Shown here piece by piece: positions 7,294-15,085 of a stretch of DNA of 15,597 bases. Below the pieces are notes generated by a model. That model was not told where the DNA came from and searched no databases. It worked only from the letters and a program-made list of their open reading frames with translations. The stretch comes from CAYFJO01 sp964343305 (lineage in GTDB: Bacteria; Planctomycetota; Planctomycetia; Pirellulales; Pirellulaceae). The position numbers and the translations under genes are program-made. The stretch is taken from positions 1-15,597 of the forward strand of contig CAYFJO010000253.1 of the NCBI GenBank assembly GCA_964343305.1, given 5' to 3'. Within the stretch, counting starts at the first letter, position 1. The number at the start of each line of letters is the position of its first letter.

Positions 7294-8457
7294 TCAGGGC
7301 AAGTCTTGAATCTTGCGGTCAAAGTTTTTTTGCGTGGCAACGACAACCTCGTGTTCGTGGTCGTTAAAGCAGGCCCAGTAGCGGATATGGCGGCCTTTGC
7401 CGGTTTCGCGGTCGTTGAAGCCGGGCATGAACCACCCGGACCATTGGCCGTTGAACCAGCGGATACGGTACATTACGACCTCAGGATGTTTCGAAGTGTC
7501 GAGGCCCTGGTCCATCCAGTGTCGGGTGTTGGCCGCCGCACTCTTCTTGCGGTCGACGACTTTTGCTTTTACCAGCGTCTCGGCATAGCGGTCCAAGAAC
7601 ACGCGATACTTCTTCATTGTTTCCCGATCCTGGCGCTGGTCTTTGTATTTGTCGCGTAGGCGGATTTCCTCCGACCGCATCACCACCGCCAGCGTTTTCG
7701 GGTCGAGTAGTTTGGCGAACTTTTCGGTGTTCAACGCTTTGCCTGCTTCGAGCAACGCCCGGACGGCGGCGGTGCGAACCAGCGGGCGTTCGTCATCGAG
7801 CCAGGCTTGCAACTTCGCCACAAGTTTCGACTTGTCCGGTTCGATGCGTCCCCACGAGCGAACGGCCGCCGCGCAAACCTTTTCGTCCGGATCAGCGGCC
7901 GAGTTGCGGACTAGGCCGGCAACTTTACCATCAACCATGGCGGCAAAAGTCTCGATTGCTTGTTCCACGACTGAGGCGTCATCACACTTGGCAATGAACT
8001 TGAGCAGCAGTTCGAGATCGATCGACGGCTTCTGCAACTCGACCACTCGCAGCACCCCGATGCGCGGGTCCTGACGCTCTTCCAGCATTTCCAGCACGCG
8101 GCGGGCTCGGATAGAGATCTCCAGGTCTTTGCTCTTCGTCGCCACTTTGATTCTTGCGATTGGCGGATTCTCCAGTGCGGCAAGCCGCTTGGTGGCTTGC
8201 TCGCGCTCGCGGAACGAGCTGCCGCCGAGTTGCGCGATCAACGCGTCGATTTCTTTTTCGGTCAATCCGGTGGAGTTTTCCAGCAGGTCGGCGAAATATC
8301 GATTGATGCCGTCCGCCGTCGCCTCAATGCCGCGGCTCTCCAACATTGCGAGATGGCCTTTCAACTCCGATTCCAAATGAGCTGGTAAGTCGGCAGCACA
8401 AGCATTTGTCGAAAAGTGGAAAACGATGATCAGGAGAATTGTCGAAAACTTGGACAT
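7294..8457 (-). CDS. Secreted HEAT-like helical repeat protein with aromatic C-terminal domain
   Basis: A 387-residue protein with a signal peptide (about 1-21, ending NACA before ADLP). Residues 65-255 consist of paired amphipathic helices of the HEAT-like type frequent in planctomycete exported proteins: LIAQLGGSSFREREQATKRL (73-92), RARRVLEML (118-126), VVEQAIETFAAMV, EKVCAAAVRSWGRI and PLVRTAAVRALLEAG. A charged linker (about 258-310) leads to a distinct Trp/Tyr/His-rich module (about 325-375) containing WFNGQWSGWFMPGFND and RYWACFNDHEHE, which I do not recognise. GAGGA six bases before the ATG supports the start. HEAT-like folds bind proteins, so a scaffold role outside the cytoplasm is inferred; there is no catalytic signature. 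The C-terminal module could be a ligand-binding domain, but this is unproven. Confidence 0.85.
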   Translation of the reverse strand: MSKFSTILLIIVFHFSTNACAADLPAHLESELKGHLAMLESRGIEATADGINRYFADLLENSTGLTEKEIDALIAQLGGSSFREREQATKRLAALENPPIARIKVATKSKDLEISIRARRVLEMLEERQDPRIGVLRVVELQKPSIDLELLLKFIAKCDDASVVEQAIETFAAMVDGKVAGLVRNSAADPDEKVCAAAVRSWGRIEPDKSKLVAKLQAWLDDERPLVRTAAVRALLEAGKALNTEKFAKLLDPKTLAVVMRSEEIRLRDKYKDQRQDRETMKKYRVFLDRYAETLVKAKVVDRKKSAAANTRHWMDQGLDTSKHPEVVMYRIRWFNGQWSGWFMPGFNDRETGKGRHIRYWACFNDHEHEVVVATQKNFDRKIQDLP

Positions 8458-8578
8458 GTTTTCCTCGGCGAACAGCGCACTTTGGTTTGATTTAGATTAC
8501 CTTGACCTGTTTGACAGCGGAAGCGTGAATTGAGTTCCATTTGTTGGGACGAACAGCGTTTGCAACGAACGAATTCCG

Positions 8579-8839
8579 ATGATAATGCGGGAAATGAACG
8601 AATCGATTCAAGACAACACGTCCTCTGCGGTAACATCTGCCGAGTCACGGCTTGTGCAGTTCCGCATCATCAATCTGCTCGCAGTGATGCTCGTCCTGTC
8701 TTTTGCATTCGCCATTGCTTTCACTTTTCCTGAAATGCTACGTACGACCATAATTGCCGGGACTATGTTGACACTCTTCACCGGTCTAACGTCCACATCG
8801 ATCTATCACCACGTCCAAGTGGTTGGAAGAGACCGCTAG
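8579..8839 (+). CDS. Small two-helix membrane protein upstream of the sulfatase
   Basis: An 86-residue hypothetical protein. A polar N-terminus (1-27) is followed by two hydrophobic segments, about 30-49 (INLLAVMLVLSFAFAIAF) and 55-72, joined by a short FPEMLR turn, and a short charged tail ending GRDR. The start is uncertain: ATG codons in frame occur at 8579, 8585 and 8594, and none has a clear ribosome binding site (GGGA directly before 8594 is closest). It ends 18 bp before the sulfatase start on the same strand, so the two are probably co-transcribed. The pattern of a basic/polar head leading into RLVQFRIINLLAVM resembles short planctomycete inner-membrane proteins of unknown function. 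No function can be assigned. Confidence 0.65.
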   Translation: MIMREMNESIQDNTSSAVTSAESRLVQFRIINLLAVMLVLSFAFAIAFTFPEMLRTTIIAGTMLTLFTGLTSTSIYHHVQVVGRDR

Positions 8840-8857
8840 CAAGAATTGAGGTTTGCT

Positions 8858-10330
8858 ATGAATTATTGCCGGATCGTCTTGTGCTTTCTCATTTTCACTT
8901 TCAGTCTGCTCGGACGCACTTTTGCGAACGACCAACGGCCGAACTTCCTCGTTGTGTTGTGCGACGACCTGGGCTATGGTGACCTCGCTTGCTATGGCCA
9001 TCCGGTGATCCAGACGCCGAACATCGATCGCTTTGCCAAAGAGAGTTTGCTTCTGACCAGTTGTTATGCCGCGGCGGCGAATTGCTCGCCCGCTCGGACG
9101 GGATTAATGACGGGGCGCACGCCGCATCGCGTGGGGATTCACAATTGGATTCCGATGCAATCGCCGATGCATGTTCCGGCGAGCGAGATCACAATCGCGA
9201 CGCTGCTCAAAGAGGCCGGCTATCGAACCTGTCACACGGGCAAGTGGCATTTGAACGGGATGTTCAATTTGGCGGGCCAGCCACAGCCGTCCGATCATGG
9301 ATTCGACCATTGGTTTTCGACGCAGAACAACGCGCTGCCAAATCACAAGAATCCGTACAACTTCGTGCGCAACAGCATTCCCGTTGGACGGATCGAAGGC
9401 TACTCGGCGCAGATCGTGACCGACGAAGCAATCGCTTGGCTGACCGAAACGCAAGACGATCCGAAGCCATTCTTTCTGTACGTTTGCTATCACGAGCCGC
9501 ATGAGCCGATTGCTACGGACGAACAGTTTTCAAAACTCTATCCGCCGGCCGATCAAGAGAGCCGCGCCGCTCATCACGGCAATGTCACGCAGATGGACGC
9601 TGCTTTTGGACGTTTGATGAAGAAGATCGATGAAATGAAGTTGCGCGACGACACGTTTGTCTTGTTCACCAGCGACAACGGCCCGGCGATCACCAGCATC
9701 CACCCGCACGGTTCGTCGGGACCACTGCGCGACAAGAAGGGGTATGTCTACGAAGGTGGAATATGCGTACCCGGGATTCTTCGTTGGCCGGGCAAGACGA
9801 CGCCCGGCATGAAGAGTGATGAGCCGATCTGTGGAGTCGACCTGCTGCCGACGTTATGCGAGATCGCCGGAATCGAGGCACCGACGGATCGAGCAATCGA
9901 CGGGACGAGTTTTCTGCCGATCTTTGACAACCAACCAATTAAACGCGAAACGCCGTTGTACTGGCAATTTAACGCCACGCGCGGCAAACCCAAGGTTGCG
10001 ATGCGAGTCGGTGACTGGAAGATCCTTGCCACGCTGACCGGCCCCGAAATCAAACCTTACGGCGACATTCGTCCGGGAGATCAACGGCTGCACAAAATCG
10101 CAGAACTCGATTCGTTTGAACTGTACAACCTCGTGGATGACATCGGCGAAACCAAAGATCTGGCGAGCAAAGTGCCCGAGCGGCTTAAGGTGATGAGCGA
10201 GCAATTGCGGAATATGTACCGCGAGGTGCGTGACGAGTCTCCCATCTGGCCTGCATGGAAGTTCGCGCGGTACGAAGGGCAACGCATCGGTTGGCCGAGT
10301 TATCGCGTCAAGAAAACTAGTCCAAAGTAA
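8858..10330 (+). CDS. Exported S1-family sulfatase (formylglycine-dependent)
   Basis: A 490-residue type I sulfatase, acting outside the cytoplasm to hydrolyse a sulfate ester. A signal peptide covers about 1-23 (ending RTFA before NDQRPNF). The sulfatase fold starts at NFLVVLCDDLGYGD, with metal ligands Asp36/Asp37. Cys76 in CSPAR is the residue converted to formylglycine; the CxPxR maturation motif is intact. Further active-site elements are GKWH (128-131), the second metal pair Asp273-Asn274 in TSDNG, and Lys293/294 near YVYEGGICVPG. Length and the C-terminal ELYNLVDDIGETKDLA segment are normal for the family. The ATG at 8858 is preferred over the upstream TTG at 8846 because GAGG lies six bases before it and the signal peptide starts there. 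Substrate is unknown; sulfated polysaccharide is the usual planctomycete target. The stop is 12 bp from the convergent gene's stop. Confidence 0.95.
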   Translation: MNYCRIVLCFLIFTFSLLGRTFANDQRPNFLVVLCDDLGYGDLACYGHPVIQTPNIDRFAKESLLLTSCYAAAANCSPARTGLMTGRTPHRVGIHNWIPMQSPMHVPASEITIATLLKEAGYRTCHTGKWHLNGMFNLAGQPQPSDHGFDHWFSTQNNALPNHKNPYNFVRNSIPVGRIEGYSAQIVTDEAIAWLTETQDDPKPFFLYVCYHEPHEPIATDEQFSKLYPPADQESRAAHHGNVTQMDAAFGRLMKKIDEMKLRDDTFVLFTSDNGPAITSIHPHGSSGPLRDKKGYVYEGGICVPGILRWPGKTTPGMKSDEPICGVDLLPTLCEIAGIEAPTDRAIDGTSFLPIFDNQPIKRETPLYWQFNATRGKPKVAMRVGDWKILATLTGPEIKPYGDIRPGDQRLHKIAELDSFELYNLVDDIGETKDLASKVPERLKVMSEQLRNMYREVRDESPIWPAWKFARYEGQRIGWPSYRVKKTSPK

Positions 10331-10342
10331 GACGATCGTTAA

Positions 10343-10672
10343 TCATTCAAGTTGATCTCTTAGGCACTCTTCAATTCTCGCGATCCACTCTTCCTTTGGA
10401 TGCTCACTAACAGCTTTTGCAATTTCAAAATAGCCTACTAGCTTCGATTCACTTACAGCATCAAATTCTCGAACAATGCTTGCGGACCAGTCTGGAAAAA
10501 AGCAATATCCATCGCTAATGAGCGATACGCCGTAGTATATGATGTCGCGAGACCTAGGTGCGAGATTCGATTGCGGATCGGCAGTGTTCCGCATGACGAA
10601 CTTGTAAACCGCAATCAAGATGATCACGAGAGGAATGAAAATTCGTAAAGCAGCAGTGTCTTCTCTTGACAT
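10343..10672 (-). CDS. Small membrane-anchored hypothetical protein
   Basis: A 109-residue protein with one N-terminal membrane helix (about 9-26, LRIFIPLVIILIAVYKFV) and a soluble remainder containing an aromatic stretch (IIYYGVSLISDGYCFFPDW) and a helical, acidic C-terminus (WIARIEECLRDQLE). I recognise no family. It is encoded 70 bp downstream of the macro-like/DUF4145-like gene on the same strand, with GTGAG before the ATG. The region is AT-rich for this window: counted by hand, 10441-10680 is about 45% G+C, against 57% and 68% for two 60-base lines of the adjacent sulfatase. This points to foreign origin together with its upstream neighbour, of which it may be a membrane partner. Confidence 0.7.
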   Translation of the reverse strand: MSREDTAALRIFIPLVIILIAVYKFVMRNTADPQSNLAPRSRDIIYYGVSLISDGYCFFPDWSASIVREFDAVSESKLVGYFEIAKAVSEHPKEEWIARIEECLRDQLE

Positions 10673-10742
10673 ATTCTCACTCAGTTCAAAATACGCGGTG
10701 GTTCGTTCAGAAAACGCGTGATCTCAAAGTTATGACCGGCAC

Positions 10743-11768
10743 CTACGAAGTCCGGCGGCGTTCCCGATAGTCCATCCAAAAGTCGAGGATTCGTTGGACA
10801 CAAACAAGAATGAGTGTTATATCATCTTCGCTCACGTTGGAAGGAATGCGGTCACCCTTCGCACCCTCGTGGGCAGATTCATTGCCCAGCGTGCGCAGAA
10901 CGTGCAGATAGGAAACAACCCACGCGGCGACACCTAGCGTCGGCAAGCTCTTCATGGACTTTCCGAGATTGGGCGTGTGTTCCTTTCCCAAAAGGTCGCT
11001 GACGACCAATTCTGCCAAACGGCGTCCAACTACCCCCACTTCGAATGAACGACTGTCCTGTTCGATGAGGACACGTCTGAGGTCAGCAATCAATGGTGGC
11101 GTTGGTTTCACGCATTGCTTAACGTTATTCAACGACTGCTCAAGCTTTGTTCGAAGCGACTCGACTAAATCATCTTGTGGTAACACAAGGTTAATGCGTC
11201 GCAGCTTTTTGTTCATTGCATCGTCAAGCTGATGCGCGGTCTCGTTTGAATTGGTGACGTACATCACGCGGCGTAGTCCGGCAATTCGCTTTAGAGCCTT
11301 CTTCGACTCGCGTAACATGACGTCGATCATCAAATCTGCCGGCTGCTCCTGGTTGCCCGCGCCGAGCAACGGCAGGGCTAGAGTCTTCACGGGAATACTC
11401 ATTAAATCCAAAAACGACAGAATTGCGAAGAGGTTTTGGATGGAATCTCCAGGCTCAAAGCTGGAGCCGATCGCTTCGACGCAAATGATTCGGCCGATTC
11501 GGTCGCTGTCCAGTTCATGTGAAACCCAGCAACCCGCCTGGTCACGAAAATCCAAGACGGGATTCTTTGCCAACTCCTCGACGCTAATGTGAAGTTGATG
11601 ATACAGAGCACCGATAACGGTTTTTTCCTTTGGGTCGTAATGCCGATCAAAGGCAGATACGGCCATCACATCAACTCTTTCCTCCAGCTTCGTGATATCA
11701 CTCAAATGCAACTCAAAGCTGCTTAAACCGTTCGGTGTGTTGTAGTCGATGATGTTTTGTCTTGACAT
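10743..11768 (-). CDS. Macro-like domain fused to a DUF4145-like domain
   Basis: A 341-residue cytosolic protein. The N-terminal half looks like a divergent macro domain: SDITKLEERVDVMAVSAF (23-40) matches the family's DI-x-nucleotide-binding start, and KTLALPLLGAGNQEQPADLM (128-147) matches the phosphate-loop region. It lacks the NAAN asparagine (SAFDRHY stands there) and the glycine-rich GxG loop (ISVEELA instead), so classical ADP-ribose hydrolysis is doubtful. A similar head, with GALY...ISVEEL and GCWVS, is one I associate with TIR-linked bacterial proteins, from memory. After a helical linker (195-240), residues 245-335 resemble DUF4145, with the signature LRTLGNESAH (291-300); this domain often accompanies defence or nuclease modules. 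The start is 13 bp after the ThuA gene stop. Regional composition suggests acquisition. A nucleotide-sensing regulatory or defence role is inferred, not shown. Confidence 0.75.
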   Translation of the reverse strand: MSRQNIIDYNTPNGLSSFELHLSDITKLEERVDVMAVSAFDRHYDPKEKTVIGALYHQLHISVEELAKNPVLDFRDQAGCWVSHELDSDRIGRIICVEAIGSSFEPGDSIQNLFAILSFLDLMSIPVKTLALPLLGAGNQEQPADLMIDVMLRESKKALKRIAGLRRVMYVTNSNETAHQLDDAMNKKLRRINLVLPQDDLVESLRTKLEQSLNNVKQCVKPTPPLIADLRRVLIEQDSRSFEVGVVGRRLAELVVSDLLGKEHTPNLGKSMKSLPTLGVAAWVVSYLHVLRTLGNESAHEGAKGDRIPSNVSEDDITLILVCVQRILDFWMDYRERRRTS

Positions 11769-11781
11769 TGAGCAATCCGAT

Positions 11782-12699
11782 TCAATTACGCCCGCAACAT
11801 GGAACGGATTGAAGTGACAAGCCCGATCGAATTAATTGATCGGCGTTTTGGAATCTTCGGACACTCCCGTCAGCTAACAGAACGTGGAATTTCGCCGGTC
11901 GCCGAGCCGCAGCGGTCCCGCCGTAGCCCTTGACTGGTTTGCCATCATCGTCAAGTTTGCGACATGACCACAACAATCCGCGGGCGACCATGTCCAGATA
12001 GCCTTCTTCTTGCATCGTTTCGTTGTGGTGGCCCAGCGTCGTGCCGAACGTGCGGCACTTTTCGTACTCGTTCACCCAAATGCAGGTTTGCTTGGTTTTT
12101 GCTTCCTCGCCTTCTTTGAAGCCGACGCCGAGTTCCTTGCCACTTGAGAGAATCGAGGTGTGATAAAGTTCACCCATCGGCGTGGTCCACGTCGCTGGCG
12201 AACCCATCATGACCGGGTGGTCACGACCAACGTTGCGAACCACGATTGGAAACTTAGGGCCGTGCCGGCGCGATTCGACGCCGACCAACTTGTCCCACTC
12301 CTTGGTCTTGCCGTCGCGAAACGTGTGCATAGCGCAGTGGATCATCACCGAGCCCGTGCCGCCCGCCAAGTGTGCCTTGACGATCTTGTCGATGCCGGCC
12401 GCGTCACTGTACTTGGCAAAGCACTCGTTGTGGACGATCACGTCGTAGCCTTGGATCCAATCTTCGTTGGCATAGACTTTCGGCAACTCGCCGGGCTTGG
12501 GGTTTTCCAGCACGACGGTCCACTCGACGTTCGCTCGCGCGCTGATTCCTTCGGTGAGGATCTTTTTCTGGTTGTTATAGTCGTGATAGCCGCCGCCAGT
12601 GATCAAGAGGGCCTTGAGCGGCTTGGCCTCGTCGGCGCGGATTGTCGTGAACAAACTAGTCAACAAAATGAGCGTGCAAACCGTGAAGTTTCGTTTCAT
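11782..12699 (-). CDS. Secreted ThuA-like domain protein with C-terminal extension
   Basis: A 305-residue exported protein. Residues 1-21 form a signal peptide (ILLTSLFTTIRA before DEAKP). Residues about 27-260 are a ThuA-like (class I glutamine amidotransferase-like) fold: ALLITGGGYHDYNNQ (30-44), YDVIVHNECFAKY (85-97), GSVMIHCAMHTFRD (116-129), RDHPVMMG (159-166) and the closing GLLWSCRKLDDDGKP. ThuA proteins are tied to sugar metabolism (trehalose use in rhizobia), but the reaction is not established for exported planctomycete forms. The last about 45 residues (261-305) are unusual and include FHVLLADGSVRRF, which resembles the H-x-DGSVR end of DUF1559 proteins. The start at 12699 is chosen over the longer frame (12771) because AAGGA lies seven bases upstream and the signal peptide begins there. 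The gene diverges from the DUF2079 gene. Confidence 0.9.
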   Translation of the reverse strand: MKRNFTVCTLILLTSLFTTIRADEAKPLKALLITGGGYHDYNNQKKILTEGISARANVEWTVVLENPKPGELPKVYANEDWIQGYDVIVHNECFAKYSDAAGIDKIVKAHLAGGTGSVMIHCAMHTFRDGKTKEWDKLVGVESRRHGPKFPIVVRNVGRDHPVMMGSPATWTTPMGELYHTSILSSGKELGVGFKEGEEAKTKQTCIWVNEYEKCRTFGTTLGHHNETMQEEGYLDMVARGLLWSCRKLDDDGKPVKGYGGTAAARRPAKFHVLLADGSVRRFQNADQLIRSGLSLQSVPCCGRN

Positions 12700-12742
12700 C
12701 GAATTTCCTTTCGGGATGTGTGATTCTGAAACAGATTGATAG

Positions 12743-12771
12743 AGTATAAACCAATGACATTTGCTTGACAC
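12743..12771 (-). promoter_or_regulatory. Possible sigma-70-type promoter for the ThuA-like gene
   Basis: On the minus strand, GTGTCA (complement of 12766-12771) and TATACT (complement of 12743-12748) are separated by 17 bases. They match 4 of 6 and 5 of 6 bases of the TTGACA/TATAAT consensus and would start transcription about 36 bases before the ThuA start codon. The element lies in the 91-bp divergent spacer. It was judged by eye only. Confidence 0.35.
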
Positions 12772-12790
12772 CTTGCCGACGTTTCAGAGT

Positions 12791-14755
12791 ATGGCAAAAA
12801 AAACTGAAAAATCTGGGGGCGACTCTGCCGAGAACTCCAATCTCGCCGCAACAATCGTGGCAATCATTGCCGCGACTTCATGGTGTTGGGCATTTGCTCA
12901 ACTGGCGACTCGGCAAGTTCATATCCTCGACTACTTTATCCTTCATCCGGCTGCGCCGGCCTGGGGATTCATTGGGCTGCCCATCTTCGACTTGTTGGTG
13001 ATCGTCGTCACAGGTTGTTTGTTGGGCAGAGGATGTTTTGATGTGGCGATGGAGCAACAGAGCATTTGCCCGTCGCCTTGCAAATGGTTGTTCGGCTCGA
13101 TTTTGATTTGTTTTGCGGATGTTGTGCGGCTGGGTTTCCCTGACTTGCCGTGTACGATGGCGGAACCGTTGTTTTTGACGGCGATCACGGGTTTTGCCGT
13201 CGCTGCCATGATCCGCGGTTTACCAGATCGCGACAAAACCTTTCTTAAAACTACGGCGGGCGCGCTCGCCATTGTCGCCCCGATTGGCGCTTTCGTGCTG
13301 TGGTACGGGCAGGGTGAAGCGGCCTACAACAACTTCATGCTCGGCTATCACGACGTGGGACATTTTGCTCGTCGCGTTGTGAACACATGGGAAGGCCGTG
13401 GATTCCTGCTAGAAACTCCGAGCCTGCCGCCTTTTTGGGATCACTTTAATCCAGGGCTCGTTTTGTTGACTCCGATCTGGGCAGTCTGGCCCGATCCAAA
13501 GTTGTTTATCGTGTTGCAAGCGTTCTGCTTGGCGGTTCCTGCGTATCTTGTTTACGGAATCGCACGTCAGTTCGGCGCCGATACACGCACGGCGACTCTT
13601 TGGTCGATTGCGTATTTGTTCTATCCAGCGGTCGGTCAATTGAACCTCAACTATGGCTACGGCTGGCACCCTGTCAGCATGGCGTTGCCGCTGATGTTTG
13701 CGTCGATCTTTTTCGTGTTGCGTGGACACCACGTTTTCGCCGCCGTCACGATTGTCTTGGCGTGTTCGTTTAACGAGGTGGTGATCGTGGTCACTGGTTG
13801 TGTGGCGGCGCTGATGGCGATCTTCCGATTCTTCAAGAGACCGTCCGGCTCTAATACGGATTTGTTCGTCGAAAAATATCGCTGGCAAGTTTGGTTGGCG
13901 ATATGGGCGATTTGCACGATCGGATTTGCGTTAGTTTGGGCGTACGCCGGGTTTTCCCAATTCCAAGGCCAGCGGATCGCGTCACAGCTAAGTCTGCACA
14001 ACGCATTTCAATACGAAAGCCTTTGGTTCGTCTTGGCACTACTCGCACCGCTGGGGAGTCTTGCCGTGTTTTATGGCTTGCCGTTTTTGTTGGCGTTGGT
14101 CTTGCCCATCGGTGTGCTTGTGACGTGGTCGTACGAACATTCAACCAGCATTTCGTTTCAGTACACATCGACTTTGATCCCCATTCTGTTTGCCGCCACC
14201 ATTTCGGATAGCGCTGTCCAGCGAACGAGAAAGAATCGAGCGTCTTCGCCATCTGCTCGATCGATGCTCAGCGCTGCGATGGCTGCGGTTGCCGCTGGAT
14301 TTGTCGCATCGACACTCTTTGGCACCATCTTTGTGTGGAGTCGTCCCACATTGGAAGTCCTGCAGTTGAAGACGTATCCGGGCCAAAACAACATGGTTCA
14401 TACGGACCGCCAACCAGGATCCGATGGACTGAAAGAACTGTCTGCCGCGGTTGAAATGGCCAACGAACCGCAAACCAGCGTTTTGGCAACCGGCAACGTC
14501 GCGTTACATCTGTTGCGAGTGCGACGGCTCGAATCCGTCAATGAAGCGGCGGATGGTCGGAGGATGGCGTTGGCAACGGAAGCCGGGGCAGGCCGCGCAT
14601 GGATTGAGTTGTTCGATTGGATCGTCCTGGACACGCAGGAAGATTTTCAACAGGGGACCGAACTGACGAATTCGGTCATCAACGAAGCAAAGCAACTGGG
14701 CTACGAGACTGTACGAGAAAGGCATGGAGTTGTCGTGCTTCGACGACCAGGATGA
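12791..14755 (+). CDS. DUF2079 multi-pass membrane protein (GT-C-like)
   Basis: A 654-residue inner-membrane protein with roughly ten or more hydrophobic helices, for example about 20-38, 60-79, 125-141, 155-171, 236-256, 268-280, 299-310, 316-345, 366-386, 411-448, 458-470 and 494-515. DUF2079 features are visible: the first large loop with YHDVGHFARRVVNTWEGRGF (186-204), FWDHFNPGLVLLTPIWAV (215-232), VLQAFCLAVPAYLVYGIAR (241-259), the YPAVGQLNLNYGYGWHPV run (278-295) and SFQYTSTLIPILFA (455-468). The family is thought to be related to GT-C membrane glycosyltransferases; Asp188 sits where the conserved acidic residue of those enzymes is expected, but activity is unproven. A soluble C-terminal part (about 520-654) contains VLATGNVALHLL and FDWIVLDTQE. 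ATG 12791 is preferred over TTG 12761, giving a polar head before the first helix; no strong ribosome binding site is present. Confidence 0.88.
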   Translation: MAKKTEKSGGDSAENSNLAATIVAIIAATSWCWAFAQLATRQVHILDYFILHPAAPAWGFIGLPIFDLLVIVVTGCLLGRGCFDVAMEQQSICPSPCKWLFGSILICFADVVRLGFPDLPCTMAEPLFLTAITGFAVAAMIRGLPDRDKTFLKTTAGALAIVAPIGAFVLWYGQGEAAYNNFMLGYHDVGHFARRVVNTWEGRGFLLETPSLPPFWDHFNPGLVLLTPIWAVWPDPKLFIVLQAFCLAVPAYLVYGIARQFGADTRTATLWSIAYLFYPAVGQLNLNYGYGWHPVSMALPLMFASIFFVLRGHHVFAAVTIVLACSFNEVVIVVTGCVAALMAIFRFFKRPSGSNTDLFVEKYRWQVWLAIWAICTIGFALVWAYAGFSQFQGQRIASQLSLHNAFQYESLWFVLALLAPLGSLAVFYGLPFLLALVLPIGVLVTWSYEHSTSISFQYTSTLIPILFAATISDSAVQRTRKNRASSPSARSMLSAAMAAVAAGFVASTLFGTIFVWSRPTLEVLQLKTYPGQNNMVHTDRQPGSDGLKELSAAVEMANEPQTSVLATGNVALHLLRVRRLESVNEAADGRRMALATEAGAGRAWIELFDWIVLDTQEDFQQGTELTNSVINEAKQLGYETVRERHGVVVLRRPG

Positions 14756-14814
14756 TCAGACTAGCGCATGATGTTGGAGTTGCGGTTTCATGAAGTTAAA
14801 AGCACTCCTATCTC

Positions 14815-15036
14815 CATTACCGCAACGCGGTTGAATGCCAAAGCCCAGGGTCGCGGTCCGCCGCGCACCCTGGGTTTGCGACGCCCAGAGTCGTTTACGC
14901 TGAAAGCGTTCAACAGAATTCGCAAGTCGAACGATTTGTGTAACGCTTTCAGCGTACGTCGCTTTTCATTCCATCACCCCAGGGTGCGCGAAGACCGCGA
15001 CCCTGGGCTACGGAATTTAACCGTTTCACGGTAAAG
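14815..15036. repeat. 222-bp nested palindromic, MITE-like element
   Basis: Nearly the whole spacer between the DUF2079 gene and the second sulfatase is one long interrupted inverted repeat. Exact arm pairs, outside to inside, are GCCCAGGGTCGCGGTC (14843-14858 with 14993-15008), CGCGCACCCTGGG (14862-14874 with 14978-14990) and TACGCTGAAAGCGTT (14896-14910 with 14942-14956). The ends (14815-14840 and 15012-15036) also pair imperfectly, including CATTACCG against CGGTAAAG. Each arm is itself a hairpin, since CCCAGGGT...ACCCTGGG and ACGCTGAAAGCGT are self-complementary. It carries no protein. It looks like a non-autonomous mobile or REP-type element. The flanks (14756-14814 and 15037-15085) hold nothing else I can support beyond a weak 6-bp hairpin at 15051-15067. 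Confidence 0.85.
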
Positions 15037-15085
15037 ATGGGCAAAGTTCTATCACTCGTTAAGTGATCAATTCACATGTGTGGCA

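Noticed and set aside
8502..8545. Promoter for the small membrane protein and sulfatase (TTGACC at 8502, TTGACA at 8511)
   Set aside because: The -35-like hexamers are good but no acceptable -10 is found at a normal distance.
10681..10742. Integron attC-like site in the spacer between the macro-like and small membrane genes
   Set aside because: GTTATGAC-like bases are present but no matching pair of core sites or integrase was seen.
12700..12771. 24-residue extension of the ThuA-like protein
   Set aside because: It would bury the signal peptide and ignore the AAGGA ribosome binding site at the inner ATG (12699).
14768..15034. Plus-strand open frame of 88 codons over the intergenic palindrome
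   Set aside because: It lies almost entirely within the inverted repeat, so its codons mirror each other; there is no ribosome binding site or recognisable domain.
15051..15067. ATCACT/AGTGAT hairpin as terminator of the second sulfatase
   Set aside because: Only six base pairs and no T-run; could be chance.
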